A stretch of 64,000 nucleotides of DNA from the NCBI GenBank assembly GCA_905221605.1, contig CAJNDS010002213.1, forward strand, positions 1,381,121 to 1,445,120, written 5' to 3'. Below, piece by piece: positions 10,601-24,104 of the stretch. The stretch comes from Symbiodinium natans. Taxonomy: Eukaryota > Sar > Dinophyceae > Suessiales > Symbiodiniaceae. Below the pieces are notes generated by a model. The model made no database searches and had not been told where the DNA came from. It saw only the letters and a program-made list of their open reading frames with translations. A program made the position numbers and the translations under genes. Within the stretch, counting starts at the first letter, position 1. Each line of letters starts with the position of its first letter.

Positions 10601-13600
10601 GCAGTAGGAACGGGGATGGATTCGGGGCTCAGGGGTTTTAGAGGCTTAGGGGTTTGGGGGTTTTAGGGTTCTTCAACTCAAGAACGCTGAGGCGCAGGAC
10701 ATGTGGACAAAGCCGGGGCCCCTGGGGGGACAAGCAAGGCCTTGAGGTTCAGGCCTTTGGTCCTTACGACCGGAGTAGGCAGGGTTTAGGGTTTCGGGCG
10801 ACCTAAATGACTAGGACCCAGAAGGCCCTCATTTCTTTTTTTTATGGTTTAGGTTCCCGTATAAACCCCCTTTAAAGCAAAAAGGGGTGCCCTTTCTATT
10901 CCTAGGCTACTCGTGAGTCTAGATGCTGGTAGGCTTCTACTGAAAGAATGCAACTTATATCGTTCAGGATAGATACCATGCAGGGCTCATAGCTAAATCA
11001 ACTCCCCTCCTGATTCTAAAGTTAGTTCCTGGGCCCTGAACATGGTCCCTTGCCTTCTTTACAGGGTTCTGAAGTACGGGCCCTTGGGTTTTGAAGTCTG
11101 GGCTTTGGGTTTGATTAGGGCCCATACTAAGGGAGGAAGGCGTACGTAGAGGTTCGGATGAGAGTTTTCTGGTGCGGGAGGAACTTTATTCTCCGAAACC
11201 GCCAAAAGGACATACTGGTAGTAACTTTACGTGGGGATATGTGGCAACGACCATAAACTAAATCCCGAGCCCTTAACCCTACATCCCATCTTAAGCCTCA
11301 AAGCTTAAGCTCCCAAAGCACAGCGGCCAGGTGCAAAGACACTTCTGCGGGGGGACTTCTTGCCAACGTCAACTGTTTCTTCCCGCGCTTGTCAGGTGGG
11401 GGGGGGCGGGGGTTGTCAACCCTAAACCCTAAACCCTAGACCCTAGACCCTAGACCCTAAACTAGTTGAGTGGCTTGGTGCTTCTTGAGTGGTCATGTCT
11501 TTGGCCTAAGCCCCGAAGCTCCCACCCTGCAAGGCTCCACACACTGCAAAGAGACTTGGCTACGCCTTGAGGGCTTCCGTAGAACGGGTTGAAGGTCTGG
11601 GATTCAGGGTTTAGGGTTTAGGGGTTAAGGGTTTAGGGTTTAAGGATTTAGGGTTTAAGGATTTAGGGTTTAGGGTTTAGGGTATCTTGCATCTTGCGGC
11701 TCAAGGGTTTGGGTACTGTTTGGGTGAAGGGCTTTTTGGAGCAGCTGAAGGTGCTTCAGGGTTTAGGGAGGGCTGACTGCAGGTGAGCTTCGCTGAGGCT
11801 TACTTGCAAAGCCAGACGGGTTTTGGGCGTCTGGGTCCTGGACGCTTGGTGCCTCTTTCCGGGCTGAGAGCACACATCCAAGGAGATCAACCTCAGCGGC
11901 TGGACGTCTGAAGAAGCTGCACCTTGGATGCCAATTGCATGGGGAGAATGCTTCGGCTTAGAGCTCTCTAGGGGAGTTGATGAGGACTCTGCAGATTGTT
12001 TAGTTTGCCATGGTTTGGGCTCAAGGGTGTCGGGGAGAACCTCTAAACTTCAAGGTTTCACCCTAGAGCAACATGCGAGGGGCCTTTGACTTGGGGATTT
12101 TAGGCTTGAGCTGGTCGGCCCAGTATGAGTACGGGTGCCATGGAAATGCATGTGGTTGCAAAAAAGCAACCGGCAAGTGAGCAGGCGCAGGCTAAGTACG
12201 AGTACAGACCGCGAAGGGGAGTTCAAAAAGCACACTCGATCTAATCGTACTTGTACGTCGGGCTAAAGAGTCCTTTCTACATCATCCTTTTTCCGTGCAA
12301 AAACCTGTGCGGATGTGGCGAGACCTTCCCTGCTGTCGTGAGCGGAAGCAACTCTGTAAGACATACGTCTCCTGGAATGGGCCATGCATGTTTTTATCTG
12401 GTATTATCTCATTTTATGTTCTACTGGATTATATAAGATCATATTCATTATTGTGAAAATATATTGGATTATATATTGTTTTATTATATACAGTATATTA
12501 TATTTGGTTACATATTGTGAAAAAGTATGTGTATATATCATGCATACACGTAGCTTCTACGACAAGTTCCAGAGTTCCAATTCAGACCGCCCCAGCATGA
12601 GCCCAATCTTTTCCAAGGGTTGCGAAGACTACTGGCGTAGCCGATGACCTAACCCTAATCCCTTAACCCTGAAGCTTTGAACCGTAAACGAATTCCTAAA
12701 CCTGTGAACCCGAAAAAACTGAGCTTGAAACCGCCCCACCCCCCCACCGCATCCATCCTAAACTTGCACCCTTAAAACCCTAGCACCCTAACACCCCACC
12801 ACCCTCAGTTAAACCCCTAAGACCCTCAGCACCCTTAAAGCCCTTTAGGACACTTTGAGCCCCCTTTGGGTCCTAAGCATGTATAGAACCCTAAACCCTA
12901 AACCCTAAAGCCCCCCTGTCCTCCCCTGCAAACGAAATTGCAAGGCGAAGAGTTGGAGTGCGAAGCACTCGGGGCTGCCTGGCGTCCAGAGCCACCTGAG
13001 CCTCCGCCGAGAGTTTGAGGGCTCAGGGCATGGGGCTTAGGGTTTAGGGTTTAGGGTTTAGGGTTTAGGGTTTAAGGTTTAGGGTTTCGGGTTTAGGGTT
13101 TAGGATTAGCCTAAACCTCAGGCTTTTGGGTTTAGAGTTCACAGGGTTTGCGTGCCTAGGTTTTTTTTGGCACATGTCTGGGGATTAAAGCGGATTCAGG
13201 GTTCGAAGGCTTTTCGGGGTGTGGGGTTCAGATTTTAGGGTTCCGGGCTCGAAATTGTTTAGGTTTGGGGTACCAAGAAAGCGCCTCTTTTCCGTGGCCA
13301 CCACGGCATCCTCCACTTTTCTTTTTAGGCGTCGTAGGGTAAGAAGGAGTGCGCCCTAAATATTCAAGCTTGATAACCAAGCTATAAAGGGTCTTGGGTT
13401 TGGGTTTAGGGCTTTTTGGGGTTTAGGGTTCGACCCGGAAGCCTCAAACCTCGATTGCCAAGCCCCTCGGCGAAGGAAAGGCACCTAAACCTCCTTCGCC
13501 TTACGGAGCCTTGAATCGACCGCGCATCTCCCACCGAGGAGCAGCCGAGGGCAGATGCGCACCCTGGGCTCCATGCAGGCGTTTTAAGGGAGTGTGGCTG

Positions 13601-13601
13601 T
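10601..13601. other. Gene-free stretch with degenerate telomere-like units
   Basis: Contains CCCTAAA/CCCTAGA units at 11419-11462, TTTAGGG/TTTAAGG units at 11605-11690 and TTTAGGG units at 13035-13108. An AT-rich patch (12380-12530) has short open frames without features. No gene is supported. Confidence 0.5.
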
Positions 13602-13684
13602 ACCCTAAACCCTAAACCCTAAACCCTAAACCCTAAACCCTAAACCCTAAACCCTAAACCCTAAACCCTAAACCCTAAACCCTA
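13602..13684 (-). repeat. Perfect interstitial CCCTAAA array
   Basis: Twelve consecutive CCCTAAA units, C-rich strand on +. It faces a TTTAGGG array at 13843-13915 about 160 bp downstream, so the pair forms a loose inverted repeat. Confidence 0.95.
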
Positions 13685-13842
13685 GACCATACCCTAAACC
13701 CTGAACCCGAAACCCTCAACCCGAAACTTCCTGCCAAGCCTGGCAAGGCGTACCTGAAGCCTCACGGCGAGATTCGGCACCAGGCGGGGATGCCGCAAAG
13801 CGGGCACTGGGCTCTGGTCTGGTTTAGGGTACATGGTTTGGG

Positions 13843-13915
13843 GTTTAGGGTTTAGGGTTTAGGGTTTAGGGTTTAGGGTTTACTGTTTAGGTTTAGGGTT
13901 TAGGGTTTGGGGTTT
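13843..13915 (+). repeat. Interstitial TTTAGGG array
   Basis: About nine TTTAGGG units with a few substitutions, inverted relative to 13602-13684. Confidence 0.85.
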
Positions 13916-13920
13916 AGACT

Positions 13921-14010
13921 TAGGAACTTGAAACACCACAATACGGATACCATGAAACATGCACTACATAGCCTCATTGTGGTGATTTTACTTCACTTCC
14001 TTAATCAAGA
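13921..14010 (+). mobile_element. Miniature inverted-repeat element, family E
   Basis: The left end (TTAGGAACTTGAAACACCACAAT) and the complement of the right end (TTAAGGAAGTGAAGTAAAATC, then ACCACAATG) are imperfect inverted repeats about 90 bp apart. Related ends (ATTGTGG, then ACTT, then CCTTAA) recur near 15550-15585 and 16950-16978. Non-coding. Confidence 0.5.
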
Positions 14011-14389
14011 ACCCTGGGGAGGGGGGCAAAAGGGGTGGTGTCGGGTTCTGGGGTTCAGGATTTATGCGGGGTTCAAGTTTTCCATCGTTTTAGTTTTCAC
14101 AGTACAGGCTTTTCAGGGTGCGCGGGTGTGTTACACCCTCAACGGCAAGTCCTAGAAAGCCCACGACCACTGAAGCCGCCCTCTCTAACCCAGAAACCCT
14201 GAACCCAGAGCTCCAAGCCCTAATCCCGAAAGCTGAAGCCTTCCTAAACCTTAATTCATAAACCCGAAGCCCCTAGCACCAAAACTAGACCATAACACCC
14301 CCAAACAAACCCTAAATAAAACCCTAAAAAGCTCAGACCCTAAGTCCCAGAAACCTTGAGCCCTAAACCCTATAAACAGCCAAGCTTCT

Positions 14390-14453
14390 GGGGGTCCTGA
14401 TTATAAGGGAATCCTACTATCTGGGGACTAAATTCGGGGTCCCTTATTTTCGT
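14390..14453 (+). repeat. Dispersed repeat family D, copy 2
   Basis: Matches 3527-3590: both begin GGGGGTCCT, share a central CCTACTAT/GCTACTAT and end GGGGTCCCTT followed by TTTTCG or CTTATCG. Same orientation as copy 1. Non-coding. Confidence 0.6.
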
Positions 14454-14799
14454 CACCCTAAACCCATGTCCAGGATCGCTGCTCAAACTGCGCGAGGCTT
14501 TTGGAGTCGGAGACTCTCGGAGTCGGATGGTCGAAGGTTTGCTCTTTTTTTTTGTTTGGGCTGTTCGATGCTCAACTGTTGGGTTGAGGGGCCTAGGGCC
14601 TGCGGGTTTCAGGGTTTGGGGTTTAGGGTTTAGGGTTACGGTTTACAAGCCCTGAACCCTAAACCCTAAACCCTAAACCCCCCATTGGGTTTTGATCCAG
14701 GGGCCCCTCTGCTTTCCCCAAGGGCTGAAAAGGCCTTCTTCGCCTCCCTTTGGCTGCAACGGTTCACTCAATGTAGGAGCCTTAATGATTAGAATAGGG

Positions 14800-14870
14800 T
14801 TTGGGGGGTTTAGGGTTTAGGGTTTAGGGTTTAGGGTTTAGGGTTTAGGGTTTAGGGGGGGGGGGGGGGG
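14800..14870 (+). repeat. TTTAGGG array ending in a G16 run
   Basis: Seven or eight TTTAGGG units whose last unit runs straight into about 16 G residues. The homopolymer may be slippage of the terminal GGG or an assembly artefact. Confidence 0.85.
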
Positions 14871-15065
14871 TTTTTGGAGGATAGTCATAAAGGGGCCATA
14901 GAGGCAATATTGTTAGCAACTATTCCGAGCTCTACCCTAAACCCTAAACCCTCAACCCGATAGTATGTTCTTACATCTGCTGTGCCGGCCTTGCCCTAAT
15001 AAAAAGCCTCGTTCTGAACTTGGTCGCTCCAAGGATCTCCTGAGGCGCTGTTTAGGGTTTAGGTT

Positions 15066-15165
15066 GGGATTATCCCCCCCTTTTACTGGCAGTTCCTTAG
15101 TAGGGACTAGAGTATCCCCTATTATCATCCCTACTAGGGACTGTTGGTATAAGGGGGAACATCCC
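15066..15165 (-). mobile_element. Miniature inverted-repeat element, family A, copy 2
   Basis: About 100 bp with imperfect inverted ends: GGGATTATCCCCCCCTTTTA on the left and the complement of TATAAGGGGGAACATCCC on the right. Read on the minus strand it aligns along its length with 5069-5156, including GGGGATACT in the middle. Non-coding. Confidence 0.7.
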
Positions 15166-18100
15166 AAGGTTTAGGGTTTGCCTGAGTGGCTTTCTATGTT
15201 CGAGGCGAACTCTGCCAACGACAACCTTTGGAAGCCAAAATAATTCAGTGTTCTGCTCTAACCCCGAGGGGGCCCTACGCCTCGTGCTGAGGACATTGGG
15301 AGAGAAAGCGCCGGAGAAGTGCAGGCACACTCTCTCAGGGTTTAGGCTTGAGTCTGCGGTGAAGGGGGATCTGTGTCAACCCTCAAACCTGGAAACCCTC
15401 AACCCCGACACCCTAAACCTCCAAACTCTAAACCCTAAACCCTAAAACCCTAAACCCCTCAACCCTAAACCCCTACTCCCTAAACCCTCAACCCCTACGA
15501 GCCTTCAAGGGGCTAGTCGATCACAGCCCCCACCCCTTGTGTCGTATCCTTATTGTGGTGGCTTACTTGAAGTTCCTTAACAACAACCCAGGAGTTTGGG
15601 ATGTTCCTCCTAGCAACAGCCCCCCTCTCCTGACATCCTTCCGAAGATGTTCTTCAAGGCTGCAAGTATAGCGGATAACATCCCGACCCTTCATGCTTAG
15701 GTCACTGAGGCCGCAACGTTCCCGACTCGAACCTGGCTGCCCAATTAACTCGAAACCCACTTAAGCCGCGAACGCACTGAACTGTCCGGCTTTGCTGGGA
15801 AACTAAACCCTAGACCCTCTAAGCCCTCTAAGCCCCAGAATCCCGAATTCTCCTCGTGGGGTCAGGGACTTGCGGCTTGGGTTTTGGGCTTCGGATGCCC
15901 AAAAAAAAAGGAAGCACCCCCCCCCCCCCCCCAATAAAACAAAAAAAATGTCAAACAACAAAAACACAAAACAACTCCTGAACCTCTTTCAAAGTCTTGT
16001 GGGTAGGATGTTGGGACAAGTTGGGACCTGTGGGTCACTGATATTTTCGGAGGGTGTTCAATGGCCAACCTGGGTTCTAAAGGGTCCCTAAGTATCTCCC
16101 TCGCTGCGCGAGGTATTGCGGCAGCGACGGTTACGGCTACCCTTTCTTCTGAATGGAGCGCGCAAGAGCCCCTCAACAAAAAGGGAAGGCCAAACAGGGA
16201 AAAGAGCGGAGGCAGGTAGCTTTCTCCGAGGGTGTACGTGGGGGGCAGAATGCTCAACCCTTTAAACCCTTAAGCCGTAAACCTCAAACCATTAACCAGT
16301 AGGATCCTGGGCGATGAAGGAGTTTGAAGGCTCTACTTGAATAGGGTGCAGGATTTAGGGCCTGCTTGGAGGCTCATGGGCACACTGACATAGTAAGGGT
16401 TTTAGGTTTGAGGGTTATCAGCAGAGCTGTATTGCGGGCGCAGTGAATTTGGAGGCTACCCAGCAGCAGGACAGGGCTGCAAGCATCCTGATTATATTCA
16501 AGGGGCTTGTTGGAAGGGACTCGTTTCGTGATTCTGGAGGCTTCTTTACCCAGACAATGCTGCTAGTACACACTAAAACCCTGAACCCTAAACCCTAAAC
16601 CCTAAACCGTGTCTGGCCGCAGAGCGCTGCTAAGTTGAGACCCAACTTGGCGGCGTTCAGAAGGTAGAGCCGCAACTACTGCATGCTCGCATAGGCTTGG
16701 CCGTTCTCGAAGATACTAGTAGAGCTTGATTGAAAGGCTTAAGGCTTAGAGTATGCCGTCAAGGCAACGGGCATCTAGGACCTCCAACCGGTCCTTTCTT
16801 TCCCCCTAAACCCTGAGTCCAACACCCTTTCAAAAGAAAAGGAAATTCATTCTTCACACGCTAAACCTGGGTTTAGGGTTTAGGGTTTAGGGTGTAGAGT
16901 CCTTGTTAAGGACGCTCAGTTACCCGAGAATTAAACAACCCCATTGTGGAACTTAGTTTTACTTCCTTAACCAGGAACCCAGAAACCTTCAACGCGAGAG
17001 CCCTGAAGCCACTTGAGTAGCCTTAAACCCACGACCCCAAACCCTAAGGCATTTTAACGCGAAAAGACCACAAGGACGGCCAAGTAGGCAATAGACCGCC
17101 TGGAGCTTGCCTGAGAAGTTGGCGGTGGAGCAACCGAGCTTAGGCCGCGGTAGAACCCTAGTCCCTAAACCTCTTCAAGCTTTCGGGGTTTACGGTTTAG
17201 GGTACCCGCCCTAAACCCTAAAACCTAAACCCTAAACCCTTGGTTTAGGGTTTTGGGTGCCTTGTGAAGTTTTGACCGCCAGACAGGCAAGCTGAAGCCA
17301 GCAAGTGCATTGTCAGAGCGTCTCCTGGGATTACCCTAACCCCTCAGCCTTAAAGAAGGCCTGACTCCTGCTACCTGAAGTGGGCCCTGAACTACACAAC
17401 CAACTCTTCAACCCTGACCATATGGAACACAAAGCTCGATGATCATCGGGTAAATCCGAAAACTCCTTTTGAAAAACGCGAAAGCCCGAAAACCCAAAGC
17501 CCCATAAGCCCTGCAAGCCCTGCAAGCCCTACAATCCCTAACATCTCTACAAGCCCAAAATCCCGTAAGCTCTCAAAGAAGCCTAAGCCCCAAACCCTAA
17601 ACCCCAGACCCTAAGCCCCAAACAGCCCTATGAACCCTCAAGAAGCATTGTCAACCTTTAGGCACCCAGGTGGCGCTGCCAAGTTTCCCGTAGAACGCGG
17701 CCGCGGGCACGACCCTATTCCCACGGGCCGTGAGGTGATCTTTAAAGGTCTAGGGTTCAGGGTTTAGGGTTTAGGGTTCAGGATTTAGGGTTTAGGGTTG
17801 GTTGTTTTTTTCTTTTTTTGGTTGGGGGGGGCGGGGTGGGGAGGGGGGGAAGGAAGGGGGTGCGTTGAGTTTGTTTCTCCCAAAGGCTTAGGGTTTACGG
17901 TAGATTTTTGCAAGATTAAGGCGAATTTCGGGGTTTTGGGGTTTGGGGGGCTTATATGGGGCTTGGGGTTTCAAGGCGTTTCATCTTAGAGTTTTAGGGC
18001 TCAGGGTGCGCCATGTGTTTTGAGTTTTTGGGGTTTAGATGTTGGGCCTTTAGGGTTTGGGGTTTTGGGGCTTGGGCTTCAGGCTGCTAAGGGTGGGAAA

Positions 18101-18234
18101 CTTAAGGGAGCCTACCCTAAACCCTAAACCCTAAGCTAAACCCTAAACCCTAAACCGATACTTCGCCTCCGACAGGATCCCTAAGCCTAAAACCCCCAAA
18201 CCCTGCAACCATCAACGCTGAAAAGATGTGAGCC
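15166..18234. other. Gene-free stretch
   Basis: Telomere-like monomers in both orientations, a C18 run near 15917-15934 and a G-rich patch near 17824-17870. Open frames such as 15862-16257 (-) cross the C-run and are not credible genes. Confidence 0.5.
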
Positions 18235-18328
18235 TACCCTAAACCCTAAACCCTAAACCCTAAACCCTAAACCCTAAACCCTAAACCCTAAACCCTAAAC
18301 CCTAAACCCTAAACCCTAAACCTAAACC
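18235..18328 (-). repeat. Perfect interstitial CCCTAAA array
   Basis: About 13 CCCTAAA units, the last truncated to CCTAAA. Similar in length to the arrays at 1073, 2325 and 30083. Confidence 0.95.
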
Positions 18329-18944
18329 CATGACCAGATTCAAAAAGCATGGTGGAGCTGAGATGCCCGTGGTCTGGGAAGGCCAACGGCCCAGATTTGG
18401 CCCCCCTCCAGGTTGCCTCTCGCATCGCACTGCCGATGCTTGCCGAGCAAACCCTGGAGAAATGGATGGGCCCTGCAGTGGTTTAGGGTTTAGGGTTTAG
18501 GGTTTAGCAGTCTCGGGTTGGGTGTGTAAATTGAGGGTTTATAGTTTAGGGTTGGGGGTTTAAGGTTCAGGGAGAGTTTTGGGCTATGGCCGATCTGCTC
18601 TGCGCGCATCAGGGTTCAGGGTTGTAGGGATCATTGGAGGGTGCGCTTCCGAAATCCTACAGCCGGATGAGGTTCTGAAGGTTAGAGTCAATAGCCAAGC
18701 TTTCAAATCCCTCCAACCCCAAAACTGAAAATTTCAGACTTCCTCAAAACCCTCAAGTTACGGGGGCTAACGTACGTTTAGGGTTTAGGGTTTACGGTTT
18801 AGGGTTTAGGGTTTAGGGTTTCGGGAGAGGTGGCTCAATGGAGGTAGGTGGCCTAATTCTCCTCAGTCCTTAGCACTGCACAGGTGTTTTATCCCCGCCA
18901 AGCAACCCTTCCTGGTTTTAGAAGTCAGGCTAGGGATCCATCAA

Positions 18945-19135
18945 CCCTCAACCCCAAATCCTAAACCCGAAACCCTAAACCCTACCGCCCTAAACCCCAA
19001 ACCCTAAACCCTAAACCCTACCGCCCTAAACCCTAAACCCCAAATCCTAAACCCTAAACCCTGAACCCTGAACCCTAAACCCTAAACCCTAAACCCTGAA
19101 CCCTGAACCCTAAACCCTAAACCCTGAACCCTAAG
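18945..19135 (-). repeat. Mixed CCCTAAA/CCCTGAA/CCCCAAA array
   Basis: About 190 bp of C-rich telomere-like units. A longer module (CTACCGCCCTAAAC) recurs twice, so segments of the array have been duplicated as blocks. Confidence 0.85.
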
Positions 19136-22100
19136 AGGGTCCTGGATAGGCCTCGTCCCATACCGGTCTTTCTCGCAGGCGATTCCCCGAAACACTCGCG
19201 GAGTTGCTTTCCGCGACCCGCAAGGCTGGGGGTTTAGGGTTTAGGGTTTGGGTTTGGGGTTTAGGTTTTAGGGTTGAGGGCTGAACATAACAAGCTTCGA
19301 CTTAAGCTAAGGAGCAAGTCCAGATAATGAGCTCCCAAGCATTCCGTCTCAGCATCTTCCTTCATCAGGAATGGCGCTTCGTGATCCGAAGGCTCATTTT
19401 GATGGCCTTCTTCTTTGTATGGCCGCCCGGTTGCAAGTCGGCTCCGTTTCACAAGCCTTGTGCAGACGAAACTTGTTTGCTGTCTTGTAGCTTGTTTTTG
19501 TGGCATATGGCGCGATTCAAAGCCATGGGCCATACGTATGTACACACACATAGAGAGAGAGAGAGAGAAAGATAGCGCACGCCTGCCACTCGTTCCTAAC
19601 CGAAGCCTACGACCTGGACCCCGGTTGACCAAGGATGTACACACTTGCAGAACACTACTGCGTGCAAGATGGGACAGTCAACAAGGCCCTTGCTGGCATT
19701 TCTCCTCTTTGGGCAGGGTCGAGGTGTCGCTAAGCCCCTACAGCTCTCGAAGCCAACAACTCTAAACCCTAAACCCCAAGCCCTACGAGTTAGGGTCAAA
19801 AAAATGAGGATGAAGGAGAGAACAATATGATTCAGGGCTCCAAGTTCCAGGGTGATACGGCTAAAGCCTGACAAGTTGGAACAAGCTTATAACAAGGGTC
19901 CAGCAGTTCAGGTTGTACCTAGGTAGACCCCTTTTACCGCCGGATTCTTCATGACAGCACATTTGGTCGTTTCGTTCACTCATTTCTCTCCCTCAATGTC
20001 TTCATGTTGTACCAGTGCTCTTTTATTCGGTTTTTACATGATTATTATTGGTCTTCCTTGAGATCTTCCGGATTAGGATTGGAGCCCCAGAGTCGCCACA
20101 AAAAAAGTTTTTGCAGGGTTCAAGGGCGCGGAGCTGAAAAACTGTGTTTAGGGGTTTGGGGGGTTTGGGGTTTTGGTGTTTGGGGGTTAGGGTTCAAGCT
20201 TCGGGTTTAGGGTTTCGTGGTTAAGGGGTTTAGGGTTAAGGAGCTCTGCACCTTATGAGGGGAGGCGCCTGCGCGCTGTAAGTCGGTTCCCGATCTTATC
20301 CTATGAAGGTACCTCTGGGGATGTACGGTGCCCACTAGGAGCCAACAAGCTGGAGCAAAACGTGACGTCTTTGAGGGAGTGCCCTAGACTCCCTAGACCC
20401 CGAAGAAGGAAGCCTGACTGCTTCAACCCGAAACCCAAAAAAGCCCCAAGACTTTGAGGCTTACTTTAGGGCTTTCGGTGTTTCTTTCCCGCCTTTCTGC
20501 AAGCACTCTTTGCAACGGTAGCCTCCCATGCGCCTTTGTTGCTCAGGGTTTAGGGGAGACCTAAACCCTTTAAACCCTAAACCCTAAAACCCTCAAACCC
20601 TAAACCCGCGAATCCTGGAGCCGCTGCGCAGGAGGTGTGCGTCCTCCTGGCTTTCACTGCACCCTTAATGAGCATCTCCGTGAGCCAAAGGCCCAGGGTA
20701 ACTTGCAGCGGGGGGTGGGGCTTCTTCCCCTAAACCCTGAAAACCCTAAAAACCCTAAAAACCCTAAAAACCCTAAACCCCAAGCCCTATAAGCCCTAAA
20801 CTCTGAGCCTTGCAACCCAAGATCACGGACAGCTTCAGGAATGCAGTTGCTATTCGTTTGGCCTTTCAGAAGCAGTTTGTCGGACCCATAGTCTACGCCT
20901 CAGGTAAGGGAAGCTTCTCACAAGAAGCTGTCCGGAACCTTGCTCCAAAACACTTTTCTGCCACTTGTTTTGGGCTAGCTGACCATCAGCCCGACCCTAA
21001 CCCCTAAACCCTAAACCATACACCAGAGCAGCCCCCACACACCCCGAAGAACCAGAACCCTACATCCCTGAGCCATCAACTCTTGCACCTAAAGACATTA
21101 GTGTTGAGGGTTTAGGGTTTAGCTCCCTCACGGCGGCAGGTTCCATCGCGGAATCCAAATGATTTGGCACACCCCGCACAGGCCAGGGATTTGGGACTCT
21201 GCACCAGTCGGGGCTGCTCAGAGCACATAGACCCTGAACCCTAAACCCTAAACCATAGACATGCCTTTGCCCAAGCAGCTTCCAACTCTGACAACCCTGA
21301 AGCCCTCACTCCAGAAGCCCTCGAACGCACTTTTCAGATCCTAACCCGGCCTCGATACTTAGAATTGGGGGTTTGGGGTTTAGGGTTTTGGGTTTTTGGG
21401 CTTTGGGCTTTCGGTTTTGTGTTTTGGTTTTTTTTTTTTTTTTTTTTTTTGGGGGGGGGGGGGCGGGCTATTGTTTTTATAACTCTACAGGGAACATAAG
21501 GGAAGAATATTCGGAACTATTCCGACCCCCTATATTGACCTTAAATCCTCCAACTTTCTCAACCCTGGGCTGGCCTACTCCCGGAGGAGGAGTGTAGGGA
21601 TGAGACATGTGAAAGGAATCGATACTACCTGGCTAGGCATGGAGTTACAGGGCTTGGGGTTCTGAAGAGTTTAGGGATGTAGAGGCTTCTGCGGGTTTTT
21701 TTAGCAGGATTTCGGGTGCATGGTGGTGCGTGTTTTGGGGCTCAGGCGTTCAGATTGGGTAGAGGAGAGATTCAAATCTGCAAATCCGTAGCCAGTCTAC
21801 AGTGCAACCGGTTCTCATCCTTCGTCGTCCCTTCCAAAACACTCCAAATGCGGAGCTCCACGATCTGGGGGACGGTTGTTTATTGTTTATTGTTTAGGGT
21901 TTAGGGTTTAGGGTTTAGGGTTTAGGGTTTCTAAACCTTAAACCCCTTTGTAAGAGGAACACCTCATGCAGAGTGAACCGGATGTGGAGTCCAGAGCACC
22001 CTTAATATGCTCTGGGCCCTTAGATGTGTGTTGGCTTTGCGGTTTGGGGTGAAGCTGCTGACGACTGCAACGTCCCAACACCTGTTCAACCTGTATAGAA

Positions 22101-24047
22101 AGTCCTACAGTCCACACGGTGTCCTTGGGCATATCTTTCTTTGAGTCCGCAAGGGCCACACTGGCAGGTGGCGATACTTCCACATCTTCGGCTTTTTCGC
22201 CATGTTGTTTTATTTGGCCCCTTGGCTTCTGGCTGCGGCTACTGGCAGCACGGCTTAGGGTGGGCTCCCCTCTCCCCCGAAAAAGGCAACAAGGGAATCA
22301 AGACCAAAGCCGTGATTAGGGTTTAGGGTTCAGGGTTTAGGGTTTAGGGTTTAGGGAGTAGGAAACCTTTGACTTCATGACATCATGCATTCTCAAGCTG
22401 CAGTTGACCCTGCAGGGATCTTGTTTTAGAAAAGGCGGGAGCGCATGAAGCATGTTTGTTTTCATAGCGGCTCTACACCCTCAAACCTAAACCCTAACCC
22501 CTAAAACCCTAAACCCTCAACCCAAAACCCTGAAACCCTAAACCCCTAAACCCTACGAATAGTTGGTAGTTAAAGGTAAGACCCTAGAAGCCCGAGCCAG
22601 CGGCAGACAAGGTTTCGTTGCGGGCGTTTCAACCGCAGCGATGGGCGGCTCTGGCCCTGAGCTAAGAGGGGATTTTAGGGCTTTTAGGGCTTCTTAGGGC
22701 TGTTTAGGGCTTTCAGGGCGTTCAGGGCTTTTTAGGGGTTTTTGAGGGTTTTTAGACCTGTTAGGGCTTTGTAAGGCATTTTTAGGGTTTGTTGGGGGGG
22801 GAGGGGGGTTAGGGGTTTTCAGGGGTTTTAGGGGTTTAGGGCATTTAGGCCTTTAGGTCTTGGGGCTTTGTGGGGGTTGCGGCTTTAGGTTTCAGGTCCT
22901 TGGGCGGGATACCCTAAACCCTCAACCCGAACCCCTAAACCCTAAACACCCTGAACCCTAAACCCCAACCCTAAACCCCCTAAACCCTAAACCCCAAACC
23001 GGGGCAAAGGGGGTCTAGGCCTGAGGGTTTTTAAGAGCCCAGGGCCCGGTTCGGATTCAGGGTTGTACCCATCATCCCTATAAACCCACTTGTCTACACC
23101 CTGTCAGCCAGCCCACTCAACCCTAATCCCTAAACCCTAAGCCCTGAAACCCCATAAGCCCTTGAGCTTTGGTGGGTTGATTGAAGGCACTGGGGCGCAG
23201 GGGTTTTGGTAGAACTTGTCTAGGGTTCGTGTCCGGAGTCCGGAGTCCTGGGCGAAAGTCTTTTGCGGGTTTCGGGGCTGCTATTGGTTGCGCGGGGAGG
23301 CTGTGTGGAATTTGGGGAGTTGCAGTTTTGTGGCGGATGGGTTTGGGGCAGGTGAAATCCTTTGCTGTCATCTTGGAGCCGTTCTGGGGGGGGGTTTGGT
23401 CAGGGGCGTTTGGAAGTATTTCTGACAAACAGGGGAGTGAAGACACAAGACACGCAGTTTCTATTGACAGATCTTGAGGGTTTAGGGTTCTGGGTGTTAA
23501 CTTGGTTGCAACCTTGCGCGAGTCGATTCTGAAGTGATGCTGGGCTCGAGGGGAAAGTTCAGTAGGAACTGCGGCCATACTACGAAAGCCCTCGAATGCG
23601 TTTTCCAGGGGGTTCTCGGCTAGGGTTGGGGGGCCATCGAAAGGGACCCTTAGTCCACTACCCTTTTCTAACCCTTGTGGCCATATTTCGGCCTAAATAG
23701 CTGCTCTATGACCGGGTTCCTTACAAAGGTCCCTCCTGCTTCCCTGAGACTCGGCATGCGCATCTTCGGCACACTTGCACCGAACTTTTGGTGCTTCTCG
23801 GCCTAGGTTTTTTCTGGCGACCCGAAGTCTCTTTCGATCCGCCTGCTAAGGTGGCCATTCATCCCTGGTTGATCTGGGTTCACCAGGCCTGGCAAGGAAT
23901 TTGCCAGATTCTGCAGAAACTCTCAGCCCCTTAATGGGGCGTTGGCTGCTGGCTGCACTTGACCTCAGCGACCATAGCCATCTGTTTGGGGGTGTATGCT
24001 TTATTGTTTCAGTGGCTTGCGGGTTGTGGCACGGAGGAATATGGGAG
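19136..24047. other. Gene-free stretch with homopolymer and G-rich patches
   Basis: Contains unique DNA at 19270-19720 with a GA microsatellite near 19550-19571, a T22-G12 junction near 21427-21462, TTTAGGG units at 21893-21931, degenerate TTTTAGGGC units at 22670-22890 and mixed C-rich units at 22910-23000. Overlapping open frames on both strands at 23120-23580 and 19260-19640 have no recognisable product. Confidence 0.5.
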
Positions 24048-24104
24048 GTTCTGTAATATTATGGCCTACAGGGTACCCAAACAGGGCCACAAATTACAGA
24101 ATCC
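24048..24104. repeat. Short hairpin element (57 bp)
   Basis: GGTTCTGTAATATTATGGCC on the left pairs with GGCCACAAATTACAGAATCC on the right, separated by about 17 bases. It looks like a minimal foldback element. No second copy noticed. Confidence 0.6.

Noticed and set aside
15862..16257. 131-codon minus frame
   Set aside because: It crosses a C18 run and telomere-like monomers and has no domain.
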